DNA of 64,000 nucleotides from Streptomyces sp. NRRL F-5123 (GTDB lineage: Bacteria; Actinomycetota; Actinomycetes; Streptomycetales; Streptomycetaceae): NCBI RefSeq assembly GCF_000721495.1, contig NZ_JOHY01000045.1, forward strand, positions 41,678-105,677. Direction: 5' to 3'. Below are positions 43,340 to 51,965 of this stretch, in pieces. The stretch's first letter is position 1. Each line of letters opens with the position of its first letter. Both the position numbers and the translations under genes were made by a program. The notes under the pieces were generated by a model, which was not told where the DNA came from, made no database searches, and was given only the letters and a program-made list of their open reading frames with translations.

Positions 43340-43708
43340 TCACCGGGCCGGGATCGGCTGGGTGAGGTTCACCGCGTTCCCCTCGGGGTCCTTGACGTGG
43401 GCGACGCGCAGGCCCCACGGCATGTCGTTGGGCCCTCCGCCGACCGAGCCGCCCAGCGCCGCCACGCGGCCGAGTGTCTCCTCGACGTCGTCGACGGCGA
43501 TGCTGAGCACGACCCGCGGCGCCGCACCGGTCGGCGCGTCCGGCCTGGCCACCAGCCCGAGCTCGGAGTCGCCGACGCGCAGGCCGACGTAGAAGGCCGG
43601 GCCCTGCGCCGGCTCCCGGAAGATCTCCTCGGCTCCGAGCAGCTTCGTGTAGAAGCCGAGCAGGACGTCGAGGCCGGTGGTGATGATCACTGGCTGGATG
43701 GTGGACAT
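43340..43708 (-). CDS. VOC-family (glyoxalase/bleomycin-resistance) protein
   Basis: This encodes a 122-residue protein with the beta-alpha-beta-beta-beta pattern of the VOC fold (FYTKLLGAEEIF, ending KDPEGNAVNLTQP). ATG 43708 follows AGGAG; the open frame further upstream has no start signal. Members are metal-dependent lyases, isomerases or binding proteins; no substrate can be assigned. Confidence 0.88.
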   Translation of the reverse strand: MSTIQPVIITTGLDVLLGFYTKLLGAEEIFREPAQGPAFYVGLRVGDSELGLVARPDAPTGAAPRVVLSIAVDDVEETLGRVAALGGSVGGGPNDMPWGLRVAHVKDPEGNAVNLTQPIPAR

Positions 43709-43943
43709 GGCACTCCTGTCGGGAACGGTCGTCTCGCGTGACAGACCGTCCGGGGACGCCGAACTCATCGGCGGGACGCCCTCGTCCGACGATCCGCCCC
43801 CCGCCCGCATGCCGCCTCCTCCGCCGCCCGGGACCTGGTCACCCGCCGCCCCTCCTCGCGGCGGGCCCGGGGTGCCGGGCCGGGCGGGCGTATCCGGGGC
43901 GTCCGGAAGCTGCGCACGCCCGTCGTCATGAGCCCCGCCGGCA

Positions 43944-44195
43944 TCACCCGGTGTGCGCGTCGGCGGGGACGGCTCGCTCGCCCGTGGTGTCCTCGGCCTC
44001 CCAGCGGAGCAGGTCACCCGGCTGGCAGTCCAGCACCTCGCAGAGCGCGGCGAGCGTCGCGAAGCGCACCGCCTTGGCGCGGCCGTTCTTCAGCACCGCC
44101 AGGTTGGCGGGCGTGATCCCCACGCGGTCGGCGAGCTCGCCCACCGACATCTTCCGCCTGGCCAGCATCACGTCGATGTCGACGGCGATCGGCAT
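43944..44195 (-). CDS. XRE-family helix-turn-helix regulator
   Basis: This encodes an 83-residue regulator with a Cro-type helix-turn-helix (MSVGELADRVGITPANLAVL, then the NGRAKAVRFATLAALCEVLD helices). It overlaps the upstream DUF2975 gene by ATGA. DUF2975 membrane proteins are usually encoded next to such YozG-like regulators. It probably binds the palindrome at 44719-44737 and autoregulates. Confidence 0.9.
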   Translation of the reverse strand: MPIAVDIDVMLARRKMSVGELADRVGITPANLAVLKNGRAKAVRFATLAALCEVLDCQPGDLLRWEAEDTTGERAVPADAHTG

Positions 44196-44686
44196 CAGAT
44201 CACCCCGTCCAGCTCGGCCTGCATCCGGGCCGCTTCGAGGTCGCGGGCGACGGCCTGGGTGAGGAGCGTCCGCAGTACGAGCACGATGAGTGCGACCCCC
44301 AGGACGGCCACGCCGATCCCGCCCATGACGAGCGTGACTCCCGGGTCGTCCCGCTGGCCCGGCGCGTTCACGGCCGTGACCGCGAACCACACGAGAGCGG
44401 CCGCGACGATCGCGCCGATGATGCCGTCCAGGTAGCGGAAGGCGGCATGCGAGAACACGGTTCCGCCCCGCACCATCGTGACCAGCCGCCACACGCAGAC
44501 CAGGACGACCTGGACCGCCCCGACGCCCAGGACCGTGAGCACGCGCAGCGCCGTCAGCGGGAGCGTCCCGTCCTCCGGGTCACTCCCGCTGAGCAGCACC
44601 CACACCATCAATGCCTGGACGAACACGGTCCCGGTGAAAACCACCGCGAGCACGACGCGCAGCGCCCGCACTGCCAGCTTTCCCAT
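44195..44686 (-). CDS. DUF2975 membrane protein
   Basis: This encodes a 163-residue protein with four hydrophobic helices (about 8-30, 45-70, 85-105 and 115-140), spaced as in DUF2975 proteins. It is translationally coupled to the XRE regulator downstream. The family is often thought to modulate its partner regulator, but the signal is unknown. Confidence 0.85.
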   Translation of the reverse strand: MGKLAVRALRVVLAVVFTGTVFVQALMVWVLLSGSDPEDGTLPLTALRVLTVLGVGAVQVVLVCVWRLVTMVRGGTVFSHAAFRYLDGIIGAIVAAALVWFAVTAVNAPGQRDDPGVTLVMGGIGVAVLGVALIVLVLRTLLTQAVARDLEAARMQAELDGVI

Positions 44687-44718
44687 GACCCCATCCCTAT
44701 ATCGATCAACGATCGGAA

Positions 44719-44737
44719 TCTATCGAATCTCGATAGA
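44719..44737. promoter_or_regulatory. Operator-like palindrome upstream of DUF2975/XRE operon
   Basis: TCTATCGA-ATC-TCGATAGA is a perfect 8-bp inverted repeat 33 bp before the operon start. Related TATCGAT and ACGATC half-sites occur at 44699-44714. AT-rich sequence here contrasts with its surroundings. It is a likely binding site for the XRE protein. Confidence 0.6.
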
Positions 44738-44809
44738 TGGAGCAAGGTTCGGACGTCGTGAGGGCCTGGCGGGCTTCCCCTTTCGCCCTCGGGGCGGCGC
44801 CGGGCCGGA

Positions 44810-45031
44810 TCACCCGGCGTCGATCGGCTGCCCGTCGAACTCCCCGCCGTCACAGGTCAGTGCGCCGTTCTTCGCGACGGGGTGACCGTGGCCGACGAGG
44901 CAGTCCTCCATCCAGATGCCGGCGCCCGAAGCGGCGGAGGACGAAGCGTAGGCGGGGACCGCCGCCAGGGCTGTCGGCGCGGCCGCGGCCAGGACGGCGG
45001 TGAGCAGTGCGGTGGTGACGATGCGTCGCAT
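44810..45031 (-). CDS. Small secreted protein with two cysteines
   Basis: This encodes a 73-residue precursor. A signal peptide (MRRIVTTALLTAVLAAAAPT, cut near AYA) is followed by about 40 residues containing two Cys, which could form one disulphide. AAGGAG precedes ATG 45031. No family is recognised. Confidence 0.65.
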   Translation of the reverse strand: MRRIVTTALLTAVLAAAAPTALAAVPAYASSSAASGAGIWMEDCLVGHGHPVAKNGALTCDGGEFDGQPIDAG

Positions 45032-45119
45032 CGGTGGCGCTCCTTCGGAGGGGACGGTGAGGACGTTCATGCGCATTGCAGGTACTTCCCAACCGCATCG
45101 GGAATATGCCACTGTCACC

Positions 45120-45341
45120 CGAAGTATCCGCCTAATCCGGCGACGCGAGATCACCTACCCCGTCACCACCGTCGTCCACGCCGCAGACCAGGAGATCGTC
45201 ACCTCCACCGGCACGGTCACCGCCGGTTACGGGCTCGGCTCGCTCTCCGAGCGCATCGCCGTCCACCCCGGCCTCGGCCTCCTCGACCGCCTGGGCTTGC
45301 ACGACCACCCGGCAGACCGGCCTGCTGTCACCGTCGTCTGA
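45120..45341 (+). pseudogene. Short coding remnant of unknown family
   Basis: The plus-strand frame ending at TGA 45339-45341 has strongly G/C-biased third positions over about 65 codons (REITYPVTTVVHAADQEIV to the stop), but no believable start. The sequence before 45120 is AT-richer and promoter-like. It may be the tail of a decayed gene. The rest of 45032-45503 shows nothing else. Confidence 0.35.
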
Positions 45342-45503
45342 CGCCGCACCAGGAGCCTGCCGCCGGCCGACGACTTTCGGCCCCGCGCCGGGTCTGAACA
45401 AGTGACCCGGTCCCCGCGCGAGCGGGGGTCCGTGCTCCAGCGGTCCTGGAACGGGCCGCCGGACGAGGTCGACTGCTGCCGTTCATGATGCGAGGAGAAT
45501 TCG

Positions 45504-46265
45504 ATGGCTGCTGATCTGGCGGAACTGAAGGCTCGGGCGGCCCGGCTCCGCGAACTGCACACCGGTGACCTCCTGGTGCTGCCCAATGCCTGGGACGCGG
45601 CGAGCGCCGTGGTCGTGTCGGAGGCGGGATTCCCCGCGGTCGCCACCACCAGCGCGGCCGTGGCCGCCGTGCTCGGTCACCCCGACGGTGAGAAGGCGCC
45701 GTGGGAGGAGATGTTCGCCGCCGCGGGGCGGGTGGCACGGGCCGTTCCGGTCCCCGTCACCGTGGACGCCGAGGCCGGCTACGGCATGGCGCCGCACGAA
45801 CTGGTGGGCCGCCTGCTGGACATCGGCGCGGTCGGCTGCAACCTGGAGGACACCGACCACCGCGCGGGCGGCCTCACCGAGGCCGGCGCGCAGGCCCAGT
45901 GGCTCGCCGAGGTCCGCTCCGCCGCCGACGACGCCGGCGTCCCGATCGTCGTCAACGCCCGCGTCGACACCTTCCTGCCGCCCTCCGGGCTGACCGGGCC
46001 GTCCCGGCTCACCGAGGCGGTACGCAGGGGCCGGCTCTACCTGGAGGCCGGAGCCGACTGCGTCTACCCCATCGGCGTGCGGGACAGGAGTGACATCGCC
46101 ACCCTCGTGGAAGAGCTTCCCGGCCCCGTCAACGGCAACACCGGCGAGCACCTGGACCTGGCGGCGCTCAGGGAGCTGGGGGTCGCCCGCGTGTCCTTCG
46201 GGCCCCGCTTCCACCGGGCGGCCATGTCCGATCTGCGGGTGGCGGTGGAGAAGCTCCTGGCCTGA
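45504..46265 (+). CDS. Isocitrate lyase/PEP mutase-family enzyme
   Basis: This encodes a 253-residue TIM-barrel protein. VLPNAWDAASAVVVSEAGFP, the metal-binding PVTVDAEAGYG, the GCNLEDTDH strand and NARVDTFL follow the ICL/PEPM pattern. The active-site KKCGH loop of true isocitrate lyases is absent, so a role as a carboxyphosphonate- or methylisocitrate-type lyase homologue is more likely. GCGAGGAGAA lies just before the ATG. Confidence 0.9.
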   Translation: MAADLAELKARAARLRELHTGDLLVLPNAWDAASAVVVSEAGFPAVATTSAAVAAVLGHPDGEKAPWEEMFAAAGRVARAVPVPVTVDAEAGYGMAPHELVGRLLDIGAVGCNLEDTDHRAGGLTEAGAQAQWLAEVRSAADDAGVPIVVNARVDTFLPPSGLTGPSRLTEAVRRGRLYLEAGADCVYPIGVRDRSDIATLVEELPGPVNGNTGEHLDLAALRELGVARVSFGPRFHRAAMSDLRVAVEKLLA

Positions 46266-46354
46266 CCCGGCCGGACCGCGCCCCCGCCGGGTGCTCCTGC
46301 CCCATGGCCGACCGGCAGGCCGGGCGCGGACTCGGCGGCAGGCAGAGGACCGCT

Positions 46355-46768
46355 TCAGCCAGGAGGCGACCCGTCGGCGAGCTGGTTGCTGCGGTCGATC
46401 TCCGGCATGTGCGTCTCGGCCCAGACCCGCAGGGCGGAGAGCGGTCTTTCGAGGGACAGGCCGAGTTCGGTGAGCCGGTAGTGGACGGCGGGCGGCACGG
46501 TGGGTTCCACGCGGCGAGCGACCAGGCCGTCGCGGACCAGGCTCTGCAGGGTGACGGACAGCATCTTCTGTGAGATGCCGGGGATACGGCGCCGCAGTTC
46601 CGCGAAGCGGAGCTCGTCCGGAGCCTCCTCGGCCAGCACCTTGACCGCCATCGACGTCCACTTGGTGCCGATCCGGTCGAGCAACTGGCGGACCGGGCAG
46701 CGCGGATCCAGCAGATCACCCCGCTCGCCGGGCCGCCGGACGGGTTCGCCGGGCTTCGATGCGGTCAC
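46355..46768 (-). CDS. HxlR-family regulator
   Basis: This encodes a 137-residue winged-helix protein with the HxlR signature CPVRQLLDRIGTKWTSMAV (Cys at the sensing position) and ISQKMLSVTLQSLVRDGLV. GTG 46768 is preferred because AGGTGGTGAG lies upstream. The frame is open to ATG 46825, which would add 19 residues and overlap the divergent promoter. It is divergent from an alpha/beta hydrolase, its probable target. Confidence 0.85.
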   Translation of the reverse strand: MTASKPGEPVRRPGERGDLLDPRCPVRQLLDRIGTKWTSMAVKVLAEEAPDELRFAELRRRIPGISQKMLSVTLQSLVRDGLVARRVEPTVPPAVHYRLTELGLSLERPLSALRVWAETHMPEIDRSNQLADGSPPG

Positions 46769-46828
46769 TCGGGGCTCACCACCTGAAGGGAAAGTGCCGT
46801 CTTGGACGGACCAGGATAGTTCCATAGC

Positions 46829-46841
46829 GTGACCTGGTCAC
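46829..46841. promoter_or_regulatory. Palindrome in HxlR-hydrolase intergenic region
   Basis: GTGACC-T-GGTCAC is a perfect 6-bp inverted repeat 29 bp before the hydrolase start. It is a candidate operator for the divergent HxlR protein. Confidence 0.45.
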
Positions 46842-46869
46842 CAATCCTCACCACCCCTGGAGCCCCTCC

Positions 46870-47721
46870 ATGCCCGAACTGCGGCGCGTCCCCGTCAACG
46901 GCGTCGAACTGAACGTCGCTCTCGCCGGATCGGGCCCGGCCGTACTGCTGCTGCACGGTTTCCCGCACACATGGGAGCTGTGGACGGACGTCATGGCCGA
47001 CCTGTCCGGCCGCTACCACGTCATCGCGCCGGACCTGCGCGGGTTCGGCGCGAGCAGCGGAGCCGCCTCCGGGTACGACGCGGGCACGCTGGCCGAGGAC
47101 GCCGCGGCGCTTCTCACCGCGCTCGGCGTGTCCTCGGCCGCGGTGGTGGGCATCGACGCGGGTACCGCGCCGGCCTTCCTGCTCGCCCTGCGCCGCCCCG
47201 GCCTCGTCCGGCGCCTGGTCGTCATGGAGTCCCTGCTGGGCACGCTGCCCGGCGCCGAGGACTTCCTCGCCGGCGGGCCGCCGTGGTGGTTCGGCTTCCA
47301 TTCCGCCGCGCCCGGCCTTGCCGAGACCGTGCTGGAGGGCCACGAGGCCGCGTACGTCGACTGGTTTCTGAATGCCGGCACGCTCGGTGACGGGGTGCGC
47401 CCCGCCCTCCGGGACGCCTTCGTCCGCGCGTACACCGGCTGCCGGGCGTTGAGCCGCGCGTTCTCGTACTACCGGGCGCTCCCCGAGAGCGCGGCACAGA
47501 TCGAGCAGGCGGTCGCCACCGCCCGCCTGACGGTGCCGACGATGGCGCTGGGCGCCCGGCCCGTCGGGGCTGCGCTGGAACGCCAGCTCCGCCCGATCAC
47601 CGACGATCTCACCGGACACGTCATCGAGGACTGCGGCCACATCATTCCGCTGCACCGCCCACGCGCCCTGCTCGCGCTGCTGCGTCCGTTCCTGGCCGGT
47701 GAGGACGCGAAAGCAGCCTGA
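46870..47721 (+). CDS. Alpha/beta hydrolase, epoxide-hydrolase-like (Asp nucleophile)
   Basis: This encodes a 283-residue protein. The oxyanion region HGFPHTWELW and the nucleophile elbow VGIDAGTA carry Asp rather than Ser, as in epoxide hydrolases and haloalkane dehalogenases. The catalytic His is in EDCGHIIPLHRP. There is no signal peptide. It is divergent from the HxlR regulator, suggesting induction by an electrophile. The substrate is not known. Confidence 0.88.
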   Translation: MPELRRVPVNGVELNVALAGSGPAVLLLHGFPHTWELWTDVMADLSGRYHVIAPDLRGFGASSGAASGYDAGTLAEDAAALLTALGVSSAAVVGIDAGTAPAFLLALRRPGLVRRLVVMESLLGTLPGAEDFLAGGPPWWFGFHSAAPGLAETVLEGHEAAYVDWFLNAGTLGDGVRPALRDAFVRAYTGCRALSRAFSYYRALPESAAQIEQAVATARLTVPTMALGARPVGAALERQLRPITDDLTGHVIEDCGHIIPLHRPRALLALLRPFLAGEDAKAA

Positions 47722-47858
47722 GGGGCGCCGCCGGCACCGAAGGACGGCAGCCTGCCCGGTCGACGGCCCTCGTAAGACCGTGTCGTCCCGGCCGTCCCGG
47801 TCCGGTGAGCGGGAGCCGGCCGGGGACGGGCGAGGTCCGGACGGTTGGAGGTGCGTCG

Positions 47859-48302
47859 TCAGGAGGTGCGGGAGTTGTATTCCTCACGGTTTGCGAGGAC
47901 CTCGGCCATGTGCGTCTGCGCCCAGTTCCTGAGCCCGCGCGTCATGTGGTGGAGCGAGAGGCCGAGGTCGGTCAGCTCGTAGGAGACGGTGACGGGGACG
48001 GTCGGCGTCACGGTTCGGGTGAGCAGACCGTCGTGCTCCAGCGACCGCAGCGTCTGGGTCAGCATCTTCTGGCTGACGCCGGCCAGCAGACGGGAGATCT
48101 CGGAGTAACGCATCGCCTTCGGAGCGACTGCGTGTCCCGCGCCGGGCCGGTCAGGGCCGCTGTCGCCGCCGAGCGCACACAGGACCAGGACGACCCACTT
48201 GTCCGAGATCCGGTCGAGCAGCTGCCGGCTGGGGCACCCTGCCAGGAACGCGTTGTACTCGACCTTGGCCTGGGCCCTCTTGCGGGCCGCATTCGTCGTC
48301 AC
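47859..48302 (-). CDS. HxlR-family regulator
   Basis: This encodes a 147-residue protein with the HxlR hallmark GCPSRQLLDRISDKWVVLVL and VSQKMLTQTLRSLEHDGLL. GTG 48302 follows GAGAGGTG; the frame is open upstream but antisense to the next gene. An insert (GGDSGPDRPGAGHAVAPK) between the first two helices lengthens it relative to relatives. It is divergent from the aldo/keto reductase, its likely target. Confidence 0.9.
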   Translation of the reverse strand: MTTNAARKRAQAKVEYNAFLAGCPSRQLLDRISDKWVVLVLCALGGDSGPDRPGAGHAVAPKAMRYSEISRLLAGVSQKMLTQTLRSLEHDGLLTRTVTPTVPVTVSYELTDLGLSLHHMTRGLRNWAQTHMAEVLANREEYNSRTS

Positions 48303-48331
48303 GATCGCACCTCTCACCGACGGGTGGTTAC

Positions 48332-48345
48332 GCACTTCAAAGTGC
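48332..48345. promoter_or_regulatory. Probable HxlR operator
   Basis: GCACTT-CA-AAGTGC is a perfect 6-bp inverted repeat between the divergent HxlR and aldo/keto reductase genes. It shares the ACTT/AAGT core with the site at 37760. Confidence 0.5.
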
Positions 48346-48431
48346 CTACTTCCCGATGGGAAGCTCCTCTCCAATGCTGGTGCAGGGAGGCGGCAGGCGC
48401 CACCCCCGCGTGCACGACGAAAGGCAACAAC

Positions 48432-49304
48432 ATGAGCACACCCTCCCTCTCCCTTCCCGGCGGCACCTGGGCCCTGGGTGACCTGACCGTCACCCGGTTC
48501 GGCTACGGCGCCATGCAACTGGCCGGACCGTGGGTCATGGGACCGCCCGCCGACCGCGAGGGCGCCCAGGCCGTTCTGCGTGAAGCGGTCGACGCCGGTG
48601 TCACCCACATCGACACCAGCGACGCCTACGGGCCGCGCGTCACCAACGAGCTGATCCACGAGGCACTGCACCCCTATCCCGAGGCGCTGCACATCGTGAC
48701 CAAGGTGGGCGCGACCCGCGACGGACAGGGCGGCTGGCCCACGGCCCGGCGACCCGAAGATCTGCGCCGCCAGGTCCACGACAACCTCACATCCCTCCGG
48801 CTCGACGTGCTCGACGTGGTCAACCTCCGGCTCGGCAACGCCGAAGGTCCCCAGCCCGGCTCGCTCGCCGAGGCGTTCGAGACCCTCGTGGAACTCCGGC
48901 AGCAGGGCCTGATCCGCCACCTCGGGGTCAGCAACGCCACCGAGGAGCAGGTCGCCGAGGCGCAGGGCATCGCGCCGATCGTGTGCGTGCAGAACATGTA
49001 CAACCTCGCCCACCGCCACGACGACAAGCTCGTCGACCGACTCGCCCGCGACGGCGTCGCATACGTGCCCTTCTTCCCCCTCGGCGGCTTCACCCCGCTG
49101 CAGTCCTCGGCGCTCTCGGCGGTCGCCGCACGACTGGCGGCGACACCGATGTCCGTCGCGCTGGCCTGGCTGCTGCAGCGGTCACCGAACATCCTGCTCA
49201 TCCCCGGCACGTCATCGACGGCGCACCTGCGCGAGAACATCGCCGGCGCGGGAATCTCCCTCTCTCACGAGGACTTGGCCGAACTGGACGGCATCGGCCG
49301 CTGA
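48432..49304 (+). CDS. Aldo/keto reductase
   Basis: This encodes a 290-residue TIM-barrel oxidoreductase. The catalytic Asp and Tyr lie in HIDTSDAYGPRVTNELI and the Lys in IVTKVGATRDG. The NADPH-binding end (LIPGTSSTAHLRENI) is typical. ATG 48432 has AAAGG upstream. It reduces carbonyl compounds and is probably induced through the divergent HxlR gene. Confidence 0.93.
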   Translation: MSTPSLSLPGGTWALGDLTVTRFGYGAMQLAGPWVMGPPADREGAQAVLREAVDAGVTHIDTSDAYGPRVTNELIHEALHPYPEALHIVTKVGATRDGQGGWPTARRPEDLRRQVHDNLTSLRLDVLDVVNLRLGNAEGPQPGSLAEAFETLVELRQQGLIRHLGVSNATEEQVAEAQGIAPIVCVQNMYNLAHRHDDKLVDRLARDGVAYVPFFPLGGFTPLQSSALSAVAARLAATPMSVALAWLLQRSPNILLIPGTSSTAHLRENIAGAGISLSHEDLAELDGIGR

Positions 49305-49696
49305 ACGCCCCGGAGCTGAACGACTCACAGGCCACGACCGAAGTCGGGGTCGCCCGTCGTCGCACCCCTCGGCGTGATCCGCGCGACCGCGGTCGGTGAG
49401 GACGAATCCGCCTCCGGCGCGCGTGGGAGGGGGCCGCCGCCGGTACGTGTTCACGCCCCGCCGCGGGGAGCAGTGTCCATTCCCGGTCTTCCGGCCGGAA
49501 TGCCTGCGCTGATGCTTTCGTCACCTTTGCGTCGAGGGTTGCGTTGTACCTGTCAAGCCTTCACACTGCACGCGTCCACACGGGACGGTTGGCAACTCCT
49601 GTTCCGTGGACGTCCGCAGGCGTGCCCTGTCACGCCGGCGGTGGTGCGCCCGGTCTGCGACACCGGCTGTCGTGGCTGCCGTGAGAGGAGCTCATC
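49305..49696. other. Intergenic region upstream of secreted protease
   Basis: No gene is apparent. A perfect 12-bp palindrome TTCCGGCCGGAA (49489-49500) is followed by moderately AT-rich sequence (49510-49560) that probably holds the protease promoter. Confidence 0.4.
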
Positions 49697-50599
49697 GTGT
49701 CGTTCCGGAACGCCGGAAGCGGCAAGCGGCGGATGAGCGGTGGCTTGGCCGCCGCTGCTGCCGGTGCGGTCCTGGGGATCGCCGGGGCGTCGCCTGCGGC
49801 GGCCGTCAACTCGTACAACGCCACACCGGCGCCCGAGCGCACCGAGGTCGGCGCCCTTGTCGCCCAGTGGGACGACGACGGGGACGCGGCCACGCCCGAC
49901 CGGGTGGACTGGGTGTGCTCGGGGACGATGGTGGACCGCGACACGTTCCTCACCGCGGGGCACTGCACCAGTGACTGGCCTGCGGGCGTGCGGTTCTACG
50001 TCTCCCTCGACCAGGACGTCCAGTCCGAGCTGGACGCCGCCGAGCAGGCGCACGCCGGTGACCCGGCGGCTGTCGGGACGGCCGTGGGGGTCGAGGGCGT
50101 CGCACACACCGACCCCGCCTACCCGGGCCCGTCCGCCGATCCGCACGACATCGCCGTGATCCAGCTGCCCGCCGCCGCGGTTGCCGCGCGCTGGTCGTTC
50201 ACCCCGGCCACGCTGCCCGCCCAGGGCCAACTGGACGCACTGGGTCGGCAGGGGCTGAACGGCACGCCGTTCGAGGTCACCGGTTACGGCACGCAGGAGG
50301 CGCAGCGCGGCCCGGGCGGCCAGACCCATCCGGGCGGCGGCGTCCGGATGAAGGCCCCGGTCTCCTTCGACGCGCTCAACCCCTCCTGGGTGCGTTTGGC
50401 CATGACGGCTCCCCAGGGCAACGGCGGCGCCTGCTACGGAGATTCGGGTGGTCCGAACTTCGCGCTGATCGGCGGTTCGCTCGTCCTCGCGGCGATCACC
50501 GTCACCGGTGACTCCCCTTGCTACGCCACCAACGTCGCCTACCGGCTCGACGTCACGGCAAGCCGGGCGTTCCTCGCGCCCTTCGTCACCCTCCCCTGA
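49697..50599 (+). CDS. Secreted trypsin-like (S1) serine protease
   Basis: This encodes a 300-residue precursor with a signal peptide ending near ASPAAA (about 36). The chymotrypsin-fold triad is visible: His89 in LTAGHC, Asp151 in DPHDIAV, Ser251 in GDSGGP. Cys pairs surround the His and Ser. GTG 49697 follows GAGAGGAG. There is no long pro-peptide, unlike alpha-lytic-type proteases. It is followed by another secreted protease. Confidence 0.93.
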   Translation: MSFRNAGSGKRRMSGGLAAAAAGAVLGIAGASPAAAVNSYNATPAPERTEVGALVAQWDDDGDAATPDRVDWVCSGTMVDRDTFLTAGHCTSDWPAGVRFYVSLDQDVQSELDAAEQAHAGDPAAVGTAVGVEGVAHTDPAYPGPSADPHDIAVIQLPAAAVAARWSFTPATLPAQGQLDALGRQGLNGTPFEVTGYGTQEAQRGPGGQTHPGGGVRMKAPVSFDALNPSWVRLAMTAPQGNGGACYGDSGGPNFALIGGSLVLAAITVTGDSPCYATNVAYRLDVTASRAFLAPFVTLP

Positions 50600-50701
50600 C
50601 ACGGCAGCGTCCGGCCCGGCACGCCCTACCCGGGCGGCCGTGAGCCGGGCAGGCTGCCGAGGCCGACGCACCGATCGGCCATGACCCCTGAGGAGAGTCA
50701 T

Positions 50702-51904
50702 ATGCAACTGCGCACACGCGCACAGCTGTTTGGCATGGGCGTAGCAGCCCTGGCGGGAATCCCGCTCATGGTCCTCGGCCCTGTCGGTGCCTCGCAGGCG
50801 GCGGTCTCGCCGGCCGCGAAGACCGCGCACTCCTGTACCACGGCCAAGGCGGGATTCGCCTCGTGCCAGGCGATCGTCCGTACCGACGTCGTCTCCACCG
50901 AGCAGATCTCGCCGAACGCCACCCCGTCCGGCTACGGCCCGTCCAGCCTGCAGTCCGCGTACAACCTGCCGTCGGCGACGGCGGGCGCCGGCCGCACCGT
51001 CGCGATCGTCGACGCGTACGACGACCCGACCGCCGAGGCCGATCTCGCCGTCTACCGGGCCCAGTTCGGGCTTCCGGCCTGCACGACGGCCAACGGCTGC
51101 TTCAAGAAGATCGACCAGAACGGCGGCACCAGCTACCCGAAGAAGGACGGCGGCTGGGCGCAGGAGATCTCACTCGACATCGACATGGTCTCGGCGATAT
51201 GCCCCAACTGCCACATCCTGCTGGTGGAGGCCAAGACCTCGTCCTTCGCCAACCTGGGCGCCGCGGTGAACCGCGCGGCGGCCACCGCGGGCGTCGTCGC
51301 CATCAGCAACAGCTACGGCGGCTCCGACGCCTCCGACGCGAGCTACGGCTCGTACTACAACCACCCGGGCATCGCCGTGACCGCCAGTTCCGGTGACTCC
51401 GGCTACGGCGCGAGCTACCCGGCGTCCTCGCACTACGTCACCGCCGTCGGCGGCACGTCGCTCAGCACCTCGTCCAACGCGCGCGGCTGGACCGAGACCG
51501 CGTGGAGCGGCGCCGGCAGCGGCTGCTCCGCGTACAACACCGCGCTGACCGGCGCCGCGTCCTTCGCGACCGGCTGCTCCAAGCGCGCAGAGGCCGACGT
51601 CTCAGCGGTCGCCAACCCCTCCACCGGCGTGGCGGTCTACGACAGCACCGCCTACCAGGGCTACTCCGGCTGGATGGTCTTCGGCGGCACCAGCGTGTCG
51701 TCCCCGATCATCGCGTCGGTCTACGCACTGGCCGGCAACACCGGCTCGATCGACAACAACTACCCGTACACGCACTCGACCTCGCTGTACGACGTCACCT
51801 CCGGCAGCAACGGCAGCTGCACCACCTCGCAGTGGTGCACCGCCCGCACCGGCTGGGACGGCCCCACCGGGCTCGGCACGCCGAACGGCATCGGCGCCTT
51901 CTGA
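50702..51904 (+). CDS. Secreted S53 (sedolisin)-like serine protease
   Basis: This encodes a 400-residue precursor. A signal peptide (about 1-34) precedes a short region, and the protease domain then carries Glu155 and Asp159 (AQEISLDID), the oxyanion Asp in SSGDSGYG and the nucleophile Ser331 in FGGTSVSSP. These are the S53 catalytic residues. ATG 50702 has GAGGAG upstream. It lacks the long N-terminal pro-domain of kumamolisin-type enzymes. It is strongly similar along its length to the truncated gene at 1-890. Confidence 0.92.
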   Translation: MQLRTRAQLFGMGVAALAGIPLMVLGPVGASQAAVSPAAKTAHSCTTAKAGFASCQAIVRTDVVSTEQISPNATPSGYGPSSLQSAYNLPSATAGAGRTVAIVDAYDDPTAEADLAVYRAQFGLPACTTANGCFKKIDQNGGTSYPKKDGGWAQEISLDIDMVSAICPNCHILLVEAKTSSFANLGAAVNRAAATAGVVAISNSYGGSDASDASYGSYYNHPGIAVTASSGDSGYGASYPASSHYVTAVGGTSLSTSSNARGWTETAWSGAGSGCSAYNTALTGAASFATGCSKRAEADVSAVANPSTGVAVYDSTAYQGYSGWMVFGGTSVSSPIIASVYALAGNTGSIDNNYPYTHSTSLYDVTSGSNGSCTTSQWCTARTGWDGPTGLGTPNGIGAF

Positions 51905-51923
51905 CCGGCGGCACATCGCAACG

Positions 51924-51957
51924 CCGGGCCGGAAGGGGGGTCTCCCTTCCGGCCCGG
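51924..51957. terminator. Terminator hairpin after S53-like protease
   Basis: A perfect 14-bp stem (51924-51937 and 51944-51957) with a 6-nt loop lies 20 bp after the protease stop and just before the end of the convergent gene. Confidence 0.75.
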
Positions 51958-51965
51958 TTCCGCGG

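Noticed and set aside
46829..46841. GTGACCTGGTCAC as a further DasR site
   Set aside because: It contains TGGTC but the opposite half reads GTGACC, not AGACCA. It fits a local HxlR operator better.
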